Positions 1 through 9,150 of a DNA stretch of 64,000 nucleotides are shown here, piece after piece. Below the pieces are notes generated by a model. That model made no database searches. It was not told the origin of the DNA and was given only the letters and a program-made list of their open reading frames with translations. The first letter of the stretch is position 1. Every line of letters starts with the position of its first letter. Both the position numbers and the translations under genes were made by a program. The DNA is taken from NCBI RefSeq assembly GCF_030412785.1, contig NZ_CP125297.1, positions 551,745 to 615,744 of the forward strand, read 5' to 3'. The DNA comes from Paraburkholderia sabiae. Lineage in GTDB: Bacteria > Pseudomonadota > Gammaproteobacteria > Burkholderiales > Burkholderiaceae.

Positions 1-444
1 AAGAGCCGCCTGGTACCTTTCGGCCCGAAGGTTGGGGCATTGCTCGCCGGGCATTTGCGTCAACGCGAGACAGCGGCCACATACCCCGCTCAGGATGAGA
101 GTCCGCTGTTCTGCTTACGTGGTGGAAGGGCAATCAACCCATGCACGATCAGCCAGACTTTTCACGCCCTCATTCCCAAACTGCACCTTGAGATTCCACT
201 GGGCATCTCGTATCCGCACTTGCACGATCTCCGCCACGCATTCGCCGTCGGCGTGCTCACACGATGGTACCGTCTCGGCCTTGATCCACAGGCAAATCTC
301 CTCGCGCTCTCGACGTTCATGGGGCATGTCGACGTGAGCTCCACCGCGGTGTACCTGTCGACGACACCTGAGCTCCTTGAGCAGGCTAATCGCCGTTACA
401 AGGCATTCGCTGCGGCAACTCTCAGGGAGGTTCTCCCATCATGA
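1..444 (+). CDS. Tyrosine recombinase, C-terminal part (starts outside window)
   Basis: The frame is open from the first base. The catalytic C-terminal half of a phage-integrase-family recombinase is visible: a HDLRH box (around 223-237), then FMGHVDV (His of the second box) and the tyrosine nucleophile in TAVYLST near 349-360. The 5' end is cut by the window edge. It overlaps the next recombinase by four bases, so the two are probably translationally coupled. Likely the middle member of a RIT trio. Confidence 0.75.
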   Translation, partial: KSRLVPFGPKVGALLAGHLRQRETAATYPAQDESPLFCLRGGRAINPCTISQTFHALIPKLHLEIPLGISYPHLHDLRHAFAVGVLTRWYRLGLDPQANLLALSTFMGHVDVSSTAVYLSTTPELLEQANRRYKAFAAATLREVLPS

Positions 445-1445
445 ACCCATCTCTCGGCTCATTGATACAGTCATTCTTTATCGATCACCTTCCCGTGCAG
501 AAAGGCCTGCGCCAAGGTTCGATCCGAAGTTATCGCGACACAGTTCGCCTGTTTCTCGGATTTGTATCCGAGCAACGCCGCACTTCAATTACTTCTCTGA
601 AGGTCGAGGACCTCACCTTTGAGCGCGTGCTGACGTTCCTCAAGTATCTGGAGCAGCAGCGCGGCAACTCCGTGCGTACTCGCAACCAGCGGCGGGCGGC
701 GCTGAATACCTTCTACGCGTACCTCGCGCTGCGCGTGCCAGAGATGTTGGCAGCATGCCAGCAAATCGCGGCAATTCCCGTCAAGCGGACATCATTGCCC
801 GATACCCATTACCTCGAGCAAGAGGAGGTGACAGCATTGTTTCGGTCTCTTCCAAAGCAAGGGCGTTTTGCACTTCGCGACCGAACACTGTTGCTCTTTC
901 TATACAACACGGGCGCCCGGGTTCAGGAAGTCGCCGAACTTCGTAGGGAACATCTCGATTTAGCGCCTCCAGCCAAGGTCCATCTGCACGGCAAAGGCGA
1001 CAAGTGGCGCGTGTGCCCGCTCTGGGATGAAACAGTAAAATATCTTCAGCAACTGCTCGATGAGCAACGCACATTGCCCAATGGTCCGGTGTTCGGCGCA
1101 GTTAAGAACCGCCCCCTGACACGCTTTGGTATCTACAAGATAGTGCGGCGACATGCAGCGCCGTGGGACACGGACGGTCCGCAGCCGCGACATGTCAGTC
1201 CTCATCTTTTTCGACATACTGCCGCCGTCCACCTCCTTGAATCTGGTGTCGAAGTCAACGTCATCCGAGGCTGGCTCGGACACGTTAGCCTCGATACCAC
1301 CAATCGATATGCCGAGCTGACGTTACGCGCCAAGACCGAAGCGTTACGTGCCTGCGAGATAAGTTCTTCAAATTCGGGGGTATCCCGCGCTCGCGCCGTC
1401 TGGAAAGACGACAAATCACTCATCGAATGGCTCAACGCGCTATAG
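441..1445 (+). CDS. Tyrosine recombinase (XerC/D-like, RIT third gene)
   Basis: A 334-residue site-specific recombinase. The N-terminal SAM-like core-binding domain covers about residues 1-110 (QGSIRSYRDTVRLFLGF). The catalytic domain shows the first Arg (TGARVQEVAELR), the Lys in HGKGDKWRV, the HLFRH box, the second His in GWLGH and the Tyr in TTNRYAEL. All catalytic residues are present, so the protein could be active. The start ATG lies inside the stop of the upstream recombinase. A short tail follows the Tyr. The gene ends two bases before an interrupted IS21 istA on the other strand. Confidence 0.85.
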   Translation: MNPSLGSLIQSFFIDHLPVQKGLRQGSIRSYRDTVRLFLGFVSEQRRTSITSLKVEDLTFERVLTFLKYLEQQRGNSVRTRNQRRAALNTFYAYLALRVPEMLAACQQIAAIPVKRTSLPDTHYLEQEEVTALFRSLPKQGRFALRDRTLLLFLYNTGARVQEVAELRREHLDLAPPAKVHLHGKGDKWRVCPLWDETVKYLQQLLDEQRTLPNGPVFGAVKNRPLTRFGIYKIVRRHAAPWDTDGPQPRHVSPHLFRHTAAVHLLESGVEVNVIRGWLGHVSLDTTNRYAELTLRAKTEALRACEISSSNSGVSRARAVWKDDKSLIEWLNAL

Positions 1446-1446
1446 C

Positions 1447-1978
1447 TCGTGTGCCGCCGAAGTAGACGAACGCTTCGCGCAGGCAACTCGCACAGCGTTG
1501 CGGCGTCCTCGCCAGCGGTAAAGCGCACGAAGCTCGCGCGGCTGTATCCAAGCGTCGCCACCAGCGCCAGCAACGGCGCACGGCCGCGACGGATGACCGT
1601 GAAGTCGGCCTGCATCTGTTTGCCCGGCGGTGTCTCGAACCGAACCACCGGCTCCGCTTCATGGCGCTTGTACGGCGCCAGGAACGCCTTGAGCTGGCTG
1701 ATGCTCCCTTCGTAGCCAGCTTCCTGCAGCTCCCGATGCAGCACTGTTGCCGGAATCCAGTGCGGGCGCGCGGCGGCAACACGTTCGAGCACGTAGTCCT
1801 TGAACGGCTCGAGCTTCGTCGGGCGTGGCTCGCGTTGCTTGTAGCGGCCAGCCTGGTCGTCGCGCAGATAGCGACGCACCGTGTTGCGTGTCAGGCCCGT
1901 CTGTCGCGCTATCTCCCGTACCGCCGTTCCCCGTCTTGCCAATACCTTGATTTCCACTGCTTGCTCCTGAGTCAGCAT
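1447..1978 (-). pseudogene. istA: IS21-family transposase IstA, 5' fragment (copy A)
   Basis: The N-terminal part of an IstA transposase: helix-turn-helix (VREIARQTGLTRNTVRRYL), then the start of the rve integrase core (QADFTVIRRG). An extra T near 1485-1490 shifts the frame; the expected CLREAFVYFGG continues in the neighbouring frame. The gene is cut at about 1447 by the recombinase element. The start ATG at 1978 (MLTQEQ) is preferred over the longer reading. This copy is itself inserted in another IS21 copy. Confidence 0.85.
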
Positions 1979-2029
1979 CGGCGGCAAAAAGCCGCCATCC
2001 TCTCCCAGGTGGGTCAGGTTTACCTCGGC

Positions 2030-2062
2030 GGGTGGGTCAGTTTCACATCGGCGCTAACAACA
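2030..2062 (-). repeat. Terminal repeat of IS21 copy A
   Basis: Read on the minus strand the end begins TGTTAGCGCCGATG and continues AAACTGACCC, followed by a second related block (GGTAAACCTGACCC). Repeated blocks of this kind are usual at IS21 ends. The same motif with three changes is found at 2617-2645, the end of copy B. The point where copy B coding sequence stops (about 2060) is exactly where this end starts. Confidence 0.65.
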
Positions 2063-2546
2063 AGTCTGCCTCGCGGATTTCGCCGGTGTCCGGATTGGTG
2101 ATGCCGAGCTTCTTGCCCGAGTAATCGACGAACAGCTTCTGTCCCGGCACGTGGGTCTGTCGCAGCGTAACCGGTAGTCGTTGTGCCCATTCCTGATAGG
2201 CCTTGCAGAACCAGCTGTAACCGTAACCGTCGGGGTGCTGCGCCTTGTATTCCTGCCACAGCAGGTCCAGCGTCACGCCCGGCCTGCCGATCTCGCGATG
2301 TACCGTTGGCCAGTGCGGCATGCCGCAAGGCGGTTCGCGCTGCGTCGGCGGCGGATAAAGGCGTGCTTCAAGGGCGACGTCGTCAGTCTGCAGATCTGCC
2401 GGCAACGGCCAGCTCAGCCCTGCCAGCCTCGTGCCGCGCAGATACTGCCACACCGTCGAGGTCGACGTGCCCATCGCCTGGGCGATCTCACGATGGCTGC
2501 GGTCGCACTCGAAATGCAGCCGCAGTACTTCTCGAGTCTTGCGCAT
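2043..2546 (-). pseudogene. istA: IS21-family transposase IstA, 5' fragment (copy B)
   Basis: About 160 residues of an IstA of the IS408/IS1162 kind: N-terminal HTH (HREIAQAMGTSTSTVWQYL) and the first integrase-core strand (KLFVDYSGKKLG). Homology ends at about 2060, where the terminal repeat of copy A begins, so copy A inserted here; the last residues of the frame are read from the copy A end. The start ATG at 2546 (MRKTREVLRL) matches the family better than the upstream 2582. Confidence 0.85.
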
Positions 2547-2599
2547 GGTCAACCTAGTATTTGCCAATGGGCACTCCGACAAAAATTGTCGAGGGTGCC

Positions 2600-2645
2600 A
2601 CCGTTGACCCGCGCCGGGTCAGTTTTGCATCGGCGCCAACAACCA
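2600..2645 (-). repeat. Terminal repeat of IS21 copy B
   Basis: The minus strand reads TTGGCGCCGATGCAAAACTG then ACCCGGCGCGGGTC, matching the end of copy A at 2036-2062 with a few changes. It lies upstream of the copy B istA start. Nothing recognisable is seen between 2646 and the FmdB gene at 2892. Confidence 0.55.
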
Positions 2646-2891
2646 TGATTATCCGCGTCGCTACTCCATCGCCTCAGTGTCCGCCCGAGCGTGGAAAGTG
2701 CGTTCGGGCGACCGTGGAATCTGTGTTCGGTTTGCCGTGGCTTCATGTTCGGCTTGCCCTAGAATCGGCGTTTGATTACGCGTGGATACGCAGGCACGGC
2801 GATCAACTTCGGCGCTGAAGCCGCTATCTGTCCTTCAAGGGGCCAGCTTCAACTCCCGGCCAGACAAGCCACCGTAAATGTTGCTGCTGCT

Positions 2892-3134
2892 TCAACCGCG
2901 GCGCAGAAGGTTGCTGCGTTCTATGGCCGTGTAGTTGCTGAAATGGCCGTCGCGCGCGGCCTGGCGGCGCGCCGCCGCAATTATTGCTTTGCTGCGGGCG
3001 GGAGCACACGGCGCACTGACCCGTTTATCCAGCGAGGTACTGCGACAGCGTGGACAAAGAGGCGTCGTTCCAGCACGCACCAGCGCCTCGAAATGCAACG
3101 CGCAGTTGCGGCATAGATAGTCGTATAGCGGCAT
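2892..3134 (-). CDS. FmdB-family zinc-ribbon protein
   Basis: An 80-residue small protein starting MPLYDYLCRNC, with a four-cysteine zinc ribbon (CRNC and CPRC) in the first 35 residues, as in the FmdB regulatory-protein family. The tail is basic and Ala-rich. The start ATG has a good Shine-Dalgarno (AAGGAA). It begins eight bases after the ankyrin gene and is third in an operon that reads away from nifH. FmdB-like genes are often linked to nif clusters; the role is unknown. It probably shares the sigma-54 promoter at 4313-4330. Confidence 0.7.
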   Translation of the reverse strand: MPLYDYLCRNCALHFEALVRAGTTPLCPRCRSTSLDKRVSAPCAPARSKAIIAAARRQAARDGHFSNYTAIERSNLLRRG

Positions 3135-3142
3135 GAGTTCCT

Positions 3143-3628
3143 TCAGCGCAAAAAGTTATCCGGCAGGACGCTACCCGGAATTCGTGGTTGCCTCAGTTCC
3201 GCGACGTACCGATCGGTGGCGGAAATCGATCCCCGCCGGGCGTCCCTGAGCCGGCCTACCGTATGCAAGAGCTGCAGTCCGGAATCGGTGGACATGTCGA
3301 ATGCATTTCGACCGTCGGGCGCAACGAGGCTGTCGCTGGCGCCGAGCGATATCAGCAGCCACATCACCTCGAGCCGGCCGCTGGCGGCGGCCTGCATCAG
3401 GCACGTGATGTCGTTCCCATTCGTGTGATCGATATCGAGGACGGGCCCGACCAATCGTAGGATCGATGCGGGTGCGCCGCCCGGACACGCGTGCCAGAGT
3501 GCCTGACCTTCGTCGTCGAGCGCGCCGACGTGTGGACCTTCACCCAGCAACGCGGCAGCTATGCTGTCTTCGCCGTGCGGATAGGCGTCGCCGTCACGCG
3601 CGCCCGAAACGCTGAAATGATAGGTCAG
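3143..3628 (-). CDS. Ankyrin-repeat protein, nif-linked
   Basis: About 161 residues with ankyrin-type repeats (GNDITCLMQAAASGRLEVMW and the unit before it, DEGQALWHAC). A start at 3550 would use TTG and drop an in-frame 26-residue N-terminal segment that looks like coding sequence (TYHFSVSGARDGDAYPHG). The frame can begin at a CTG at 3628 that overlaps the stop of the upstream gene (CTGA), where ATGA would normally be expected. The start is therefore either a rare CTG or a mutated ATG. Middle gene of the nif-divergent operon. Function unknown; ankyrin repeats mediate protein contacts. Confidence 0.65.
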   Translation of the reverse strand: MTYHFSVSGARDGDAYPHGEDSIAAALLGEGPHVGALDDEGQALWHACPGGAPASILRLVGPVLDIDHTNGNDITCLMQAAASGRLEVMWLLISLGASDSLVAPDGRNAFDMSTDSGLQLLHTVGRLRDARRGSISATDRYVAELRQPRIPGSVLPDNFLR

Positions 3629-4233
3629 ACTGGCCTGTTTTCGTTTGGATTGCGAACCGGCCCCATCGCTTCGAGTCCTTCCGCGTAGCTGATCGTGTCA
3701 AACGACAGCTCGAAGAGAATCGCGGCGTCGGCGACCGCGTCGAGCTTGCCGGCCGTGTCTTTCGTTTTCAGCTCGCTCTTCTCCAAATGCAGGAGCTCAA
3801 GCATCTCGTTGTAGACGGTCGATTCCACAATCGGCAGCACGTAGAACACTGCTCCGTTATACGGCACCTGGTAGCGTCTGGACAGATCGACGTTGTCGCA
3901 GAACAGGAAATACTTTCCGCGGGGCGAGAGGACATTGCCGAGCACTTCCGCGACGTCTCGCAGGTATTCGAAGCTCAGTAGCCAACCCGCAAAGAACGAC
4001 AGGTGCGGGTCGTTGACGTCCGCTACGGCCATGACCTGTTCGCAGGAAAGCTCGGGCGGGCGCGCCTCGTCGGCGAGCCGCGGTCCGAAGCGTAGCGCGA
4101 GCTCGCCGCGAAAACCGATCCGGCGAGGCGCGTTCGTATGCCCCCTGAAGACCGCGTTGAGGAGTCGGCCCTGGTGTTGCAGCCTGGCCAACGGGGTTTC
4201 ATCGAGTTCATGGTGGCTGATCGTGTCAGTCAT
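3625..4233 (-). CDS. Conserved-looking hypothetical protein, nif-linked
   Basis: A 202-residue soluble protein with no signal peptide or membrane segment. I do not recognise the family. It does not show the arrangement I expect of DraT. Visible blocks are GFRGELALRFG, FFAGWLLSFEYLRDV and a long acidic-basic C-terminal helix region. The start at 4233 has a clear AGAGGAA ribosome site. First gene of an operon with the ankyrin and FmdB genes, divergent from nifH, about 80 bp downstream of a sigma-54 type promoter. Its job is probably tied to nitrogenase; this rests on position and promoter only. Confidence 0.6.
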   Translation of the reverse strand: MTDTISHHELDETPLARLQHQGRLLNAVFRGHTNAPRRIGFRGELALRFGPRLADEARPPELSCEQVMAVADVNDPHLSFFAGWLLSFEYLRDVAEVLGNVLSPRGKYFLFCDNVDLSRRYQVPYNGAVFYVLPIVESTVYNEMLELLHLEKSELKTKDTAGKLDAVADAAILFELSFDTISYAEGLEAMGPVRNPNENRPV

Positions 4234-4312
4234 TAGTGTTCCTCTTTGATGGATATTGCATGCGCGGACCGGTGCGCTGGTTCACACATCCCGGCGGGAT
4301 GTGCGGGGAACT

Positions 4313-4330
4313 TTGCAACATCCGTACCAA
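4313..4330 (-). promoter_or_regulatory. Sigma-54 promoter for the operon divergent from nifH
   Basis: The minus strand reads TTGGTACGGATGTTGCA: GG at 4328-4327 and GC at 4316-4315 with ten bases between, one mismatch (T for C) to TGGCACG-N4-TTGCA. It is about 80 bp upstream of the start at 4233. Confidence 0.7.
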
Positions 4331-4384
4331 TGCCAGGGGCCAACGCCAGGCAGGCTATACGGACAGGCTGCCCGGTGCTGCCCA

Positions 4385-4428
4385 TGTCGTTTGCGACAAA
4401 AGGCGCGCGATTTGTCGGGAAGGCGACG
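4385..4428. promoter_or_regulatory. Candidate NifA upstream activator sites, shared
   Basis: Two near-matches to TGT-N10-ACA lie between the two divergent promoters. TGTCGTTTGCGACA at 4385-4398 has perfect arms but eight-base spacing. TGTCGGGAAGGCGACG at 4413-4428 has the right spacing but ends ACG. The better site upstream of fdxN (31828) has the same TGTCG...CGACA arms, which supports one of these being used. Confidence 0.4.
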
Positions 4429-4508
4429 TCGCGAACGTCGCAGGTGGCCACTCGGGGGAACCCGGCGGAAACCCGGCCCGGCCAGGGTTTCGACGATCTG
4501 CGCACTCA

Positions 4509-4524
4509 TGGCACAAAAGCTGCA
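4509..4524 (+). promoter_or_regulatory. Sigma-54 promoter of nifHDK
   Basis: TGGCACAAAAGCTGCA: GG at 4510-4511 and GC at 4522-4523 with ten bases between, one mismatch to the -24/-12 consensus. Predicted transcription start is near 4535, giving a leader of about 135 bases before nifH. Confidence 0.75.
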
Positions 4525-4563
4525 TCGATGGGGCCGCGCGGACACATTCCGGCCGATGCGTGA

Positions 4564-5553
<990 letters not shown>

Positions 5554-5624
5554 CGAATGCCGGGCGAAGGTCGCCGTGCGGCGGCCGGATCCGGCGATGA
5601 CATTCTCCACTTATGGGATATGCA

Positions 5625-7088
5625 ATGACCGCGACGGTTGAAGAACGCAAGGCCGCCAACAAGGCCCTGATCGACGAAGTGCTGCAGGCCTACCCCGAAA
5701 AGATGGCCAAGCGCCGCGCCAAGCATCTGGGTTCCTTTGAACAGGGCAAGCCCGACTGTGGGGTGAAGTCCAACATCAAGTCGCTGCCCGGCGTGATGAC
5801 GATTCGCGGCTGCGCGTACGCCGGCTCTAAGGGCGTTGTCTGGGGGCCGATCAAGGATATGATTCACATCAGTCACGGCCCCGTCGGCTGCGGCCAGTAC
5901 TCGTGGGGTTCGCGCCGCAACTACTACGTCGGCACAACGGGCATCGATACGTTCGTCACGATGCAGTTCACTTCCGATTTCCAGGAGAAGGACATCGTGT
6001 TCGGCGGCGACAAGAAGCTCGACAAGATCATCGACGAGATCCAGGAGCTCTTTCCGCTCAACAGAGGTATCTCCATCCAGACTGAATGTCCGATCGGTCT
6101 GATCGGTGACGACATCGAGGCAGTCTCAAAGAAGAAGAGCACGCAGTACGGGCGGCACACGATCGTGCCGGTACGCTGCGAGGGTTTTCGCGGTGTGTCG
6201 CAGTCACTCGGCCATCATCTTGCAAACGATGCGATCCGCGATTGCGTGTTCGACCACGCCGATCCGAACAGGCGGCCCTCACTTGAGTCGACACCTTACG
6301 ACGTCGCGATCATCGGTGACTACAACATCGGCGGCGATGCGTGGTCAAGCCGGATCCTTCTTGAGGAGATGGGTTTGCGTGTCATCGCGCAGTGGTCGGG
6401 CGATGGCACGCTTGCTGAACTCGAAAGTACGCCGAGATCCAAGCTTAACCTGCTGCACTGCTACCGGTCAATGAACTACATCAGCCGGCACATGGAAGAG
6501 AAGTATGGGACTCCGTGGGTCGAGTACAACTTTTTCGGTCCGTCAATGATCGAGAAGAGTCTGCGTGAGATCGCGAGCCGATTTGATGACACGATCAAGG
6601 CGAATGCCGAAAAAGTGATCGCTAAATACCGCGCGTTGATGGATGCTGTCATAGCTAGGTATAAGCCGCGTCTGCAAGGCAAGAAGGTGATGCTGTTTGT
6701 GGGCGGCTTGCGCCCGCGTCACGTTATCGGGGCGTACGAAGACCTTGGCATGGAAGTCGTCGGTACCGGCTACGAGTTCGCTCACAACGACGACTACCAG
6801 CGCACGACGCACCACGTTAACGACGGCACACTGATCTACGACGACGTGACCGGCTATGAATTCGAGAAATTTGTTGAGCACACGAGGCCGGATCTCGTCG
6901 GCTCGGGCATCAAGGAAAAGTACGTCTTTCAGAAGATGGGCGTCCCCTTCCGGCAGATGCACAGCTGGGATTACTCCGGCCCCTATCACGGCTACGACGG
7001 CTTCGCGATCTTTGCGCGCGACATGGACATGGCGATCTCGAGTCCAGTATGGGGTCTCTCGAAGGCTCCGTGGAAAAAGGCTGCCTGA
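5625..7088 (+). CDS. nifD: Nitrogenase molybdenum-iron protein alpha chain
   Basis: A 487-residue alpha subunit of dinitrogenase. P-cluster ligands are seen in [17 protein letters not shown] and QTECPIGL. FeMo-cofactor ligands are the Cys in [10 protein letters not shown] and the His in [12 protein letters not shown]. The start at 5625 ([12 protein letters not shown]) is chosen over an in-frame ATG at 5613: only the former has a GGGA ribosome site, and the family starts there. It lies 71 bases after nifH in the same operon. Confidence 0.97.
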   Translation: MTATVEERKAANKALIDEVLQAYPEKMAKRRAKHLGSFEQGKPDCGVKSNIKSLPGVMTIRGCAYAGSKGVVWGPIKDMIHISHGPVGCGQYSWGSRRNYYVGTTGIDTFVTMQFTSDFQEKDIVFGGDKKLDKIIDEIQELFPLNRGISIQTECPIGLIGDDIEAVSKKKSTQYGRHTIVPVRCEGFRGVSQSLGHHLANDAIRDCVFDHADPNRRPSLESTPYDVAIIGDYNIGGDAWSSRILLEEMGLRVIAQWSGDGTLAELESTPRSKLNLLHCYRSMNYISRHMEEKYGTPWVEYNFFGPSMIEKSLREIASRFDDTIKANAEKVIAKYRALMDAVIARYKPRLQGKKVMLFVGGLRPRHVIGAYEDLGMEVVGTGYEFAHNDDYQRTTHHVNDGTLIYDDVTGYEFEKFVEHTRPDLVGSGIKEKYVFQKMGVPFRQMHSWDYSGPYHGYDGFAIFARDMDMAISSPVWGLSKAPWKKAA

Positions 7089-7159
7089 GCGCAACCGGGC
7101 GCTAATGCCACAACGGTGCCGACAGACGGCTGTTCAGATTTTCGATTCAGGAGCGTGTC

Positions 7160-8719
7160 ATGCCCCAATCCACCGATAAAATTCTCGATCACGAACTGCT
7201 TTTTCGCGAGCCAGAGTATCAGGAACTTCTCCGCAACAAGAGGGAAAATTTCGAGTTCAATCATCCTGATGAGGCCGTGACGCAGGTCGCCGAATGGACG
7301 AAGACTGAGGATTACAAGCAGAAGAATTTTGCTCGAGATTCGCTGACAGTGAATCCAGCAAAGGCGTGCCAGCCGCTTGGCGCAGTTTTCGTGGCCAACG
7401 GTTTTTACAAGACATTGCCGTTCGTGCATGGCTCACAGGGCTGCGTGGCTTATTACCGCTCGCATTTCTCGCGACACTTCAAGGAGCCGACGTCGTGCGT
7501 CAGTTCGTCGATGACGGAGGACGCCGCGGTGTTCGGTGGGCTGAACAACATGATCGATGGCCTCGCGAATGCATACAACCTGTACAAGCCCGAGATGATT
7601 GCCGTCTCAACAACATGTATGGCAGAGGTGATCGGCGATGACCTCGATGCGTTCATCAAGAACAGCAAGCAGAAGGGCAGCGTACCGCAAGACTATGACG
7701 TGCCGTTTGCCCACACGCCCGCGTTTGTGGGCAGCCATGTGACCGGCTACGACAATGCGCTATTGGGCATTCTGAAGTATTTTTGGGACGGCAAGGCCGG
7801 CACTACCACTCCGCTCACTCGCGTGACGGACGACACCGTGAACTTTATCGGTGGATTCGACGGTTTCGTGGTCGGCAATATGAAAGAGATCCGACGGATC
7901 TTTGATCTGTTCGGGGTAAAGGTCAACATCATTTGTGATCCCTCCGAGACATGGAATACGCCAACCGATGGCGAGTTCCGGATGTACCAGGGCGGAACAA
8001 CGAAAGAGGAGGTCGAACGTGCGTTGAACGCAAAGGCAACGTTCATCTTTCAGGAGTTTTGCTGTGAGAAGACGGCCAAGTTCATCGCCGATCATGGCCA
8101 GGAAGTGATCTCGCTGAATGCGCCCGTCGGCGTTGGCGGGACCGACCACTTCCTCATGGAGATTTCGCGTGTGACCGGCAGACCAATTCCCGCAGAGCTC
8201 GAAAAAGAGCGCGGCCAACTCGTCGATGCCATGGCGGACAGTCAGGCGAATCTGCACGGCAAACGCTACGCCCTTTATGGCGATCCCGACCAGATGCTCG
8301 GGTACACGCAATTCCTGCTTGAACTCGGTGCGGAGCCGGTGCACGTGCTCGCAACGAATGGCAACGATGGCTGGGCAGAGAAGGTCAGAGCCTTGTTGGA
8401 TGCATCGCCATACGGTGCAGGATGTAAGGTCTACCCAAAACGCGATCTTTGGCACATGCGCTCGCTGCTATTCACGGAGCCAGTGGACTTCCTGATTGGC
8501 AACACATACGGAAAGTATCTGGAGCGCGACACTGGAACGCCCCTCGTACGGCTCGTGTTTCCGATATTCGACCGCCATCACTATCATCGCTACCCGACTT
8601 GGGGGTATTCCGGCGGCTTGCGAATTCTATTGGCGCTGCTGGATGAGTTCTTCGAAACAATGGACGCGAATACCATTGATATTTCGAAGACAGATTACAG
8701 CTTTGATATTGTCCGCTGA
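7160..8719 (+). CDS. nifK: Nitrogenase molybdenum-iron protein beta chain
   Basis: A 519-residue beta subunit of dinitrogenase. P-cluster ligands are visible in [20 protein letters not shown] and [13 protein letters not shown]. Other family marks are the N-terminal [11 protein letters not shown] and NHHLIP-region equivalents. An AGGAG ribosome site precedes the ATG. Last gene of the operon here: nifENX does not follow, so cofactor-assembly genes must lie elsewhere. The gap to nifD is 71 bases. Confidence 0.97.
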   Translation: MPQSTDKILDHELLFREPEYQELLRNKRENFEFNHPDEAVTQVAEWTKTEDYKQKNFARDSLTVNPAKACQPLGAVFVANGFYKTLPFVHGSQGCVAYYRSHFSRHFKEPTSCVSSSMTEDAAVFGGLNNMIDGLANAYNLYKPEMIAVSTTCMAEVIGDDLDAFIKNSKQKGSVPQDYDVPFAHTPAFVGSHVTGYDNALLGILKYFWDGKAGTTTPLTRVTDDTVNFIGGFDGFVVGNMKEIRRIFDLFGVKVNIICDPSETWNTPTDGEFRMYQGGTTKEEVERALNAKATFIFQEFCCEKTAKFIADHGQEVISLNAPVGVGGTDHFLMEISRVTGRPIPAELEKERGQLVDAMADSQANLHGKRYALYGDPDQMLGYTQFLLELGAEPVHVLATNGNDGWAEKVRALLDASPYGAGCKVYPKRDLWHMRSLLFTEPVDFLIGNTYGKYLERDTGTPLVRLVFPIFDRHHYHRYPTWGYSGGLRILLALLDEFFETMDANTIDISKTDYSFDIVR

Positions 8720-9150
8720 CGTGCGTGTGGTCCTCACGTAGATGCCATACGGGCGCGCAGCGATGGTGCGCGTGCGCCCGACAGGAGTAAGACGGGGCTC
8801 GCACACTCGTTTTCTCGGAAGGAGCACGAAAGGACTGAGAAACTCTCGCGGGGTCATGGTCAGTGCCCCGTCCCGCCGCTCGGCGGCCACATTGAAATTG
8901 TCTGTTGCGCCGTGCGCTGGTAATAACGATTTGGGGTTACTGCTCGACATCGCGAAGTTGCTGTCGAAACGGGGCTGTTTTCGTCCGCAACGAAACCCAT
9001 TCGACGCTCGCACGGGTTACCCACGGCGGGCCGCGCCCGCGCTCCGGTACCGCATGGCGTCTGGACCAACTGTTTGTGCCGTTGCGGCGAATTCTTACGC
9101 ATGGCGTGCGGCGTGCGGTTGACGAACATCGCGCATTTTGCCATCTCTTC
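8720..9150. other. Non-coding interval after nifK
   Basis: I see no gene here. A GC-rich hairpin at 8751-8779 (GGGCGC pairing with GCGCCC) could end nifHDK transcription, but no T-run follows it, so this is weak. The interval separates nifK from a converging kinase gene. Confidence 0.4.

Larger units (their letters stand above)
1..1447 (+). mobile_element. RIT-type element (consecutive tyrosine recombinases), left part outside window
   Basis: Two tyrosine recombinase genes in the same direction overlap by four bases (ATGA at 441-444), the arrangement known for recombinase-in-trio (RIT) elements, which carry three such genes. The right boundary is close to 1447, because an IS21 istA reading frame on the minus strand resumes there. 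The first gene and the left end lie outside the window, so the trio itself is inferred. Confidence 0.55.

Noticed and set aside
3625..4233. DraT (dinitrogenase reductase ADP-ribosyltransferase)
   Set aside because: Position near nifH is suggestive, but the length is short and the blocks I expect of DraT are not present.
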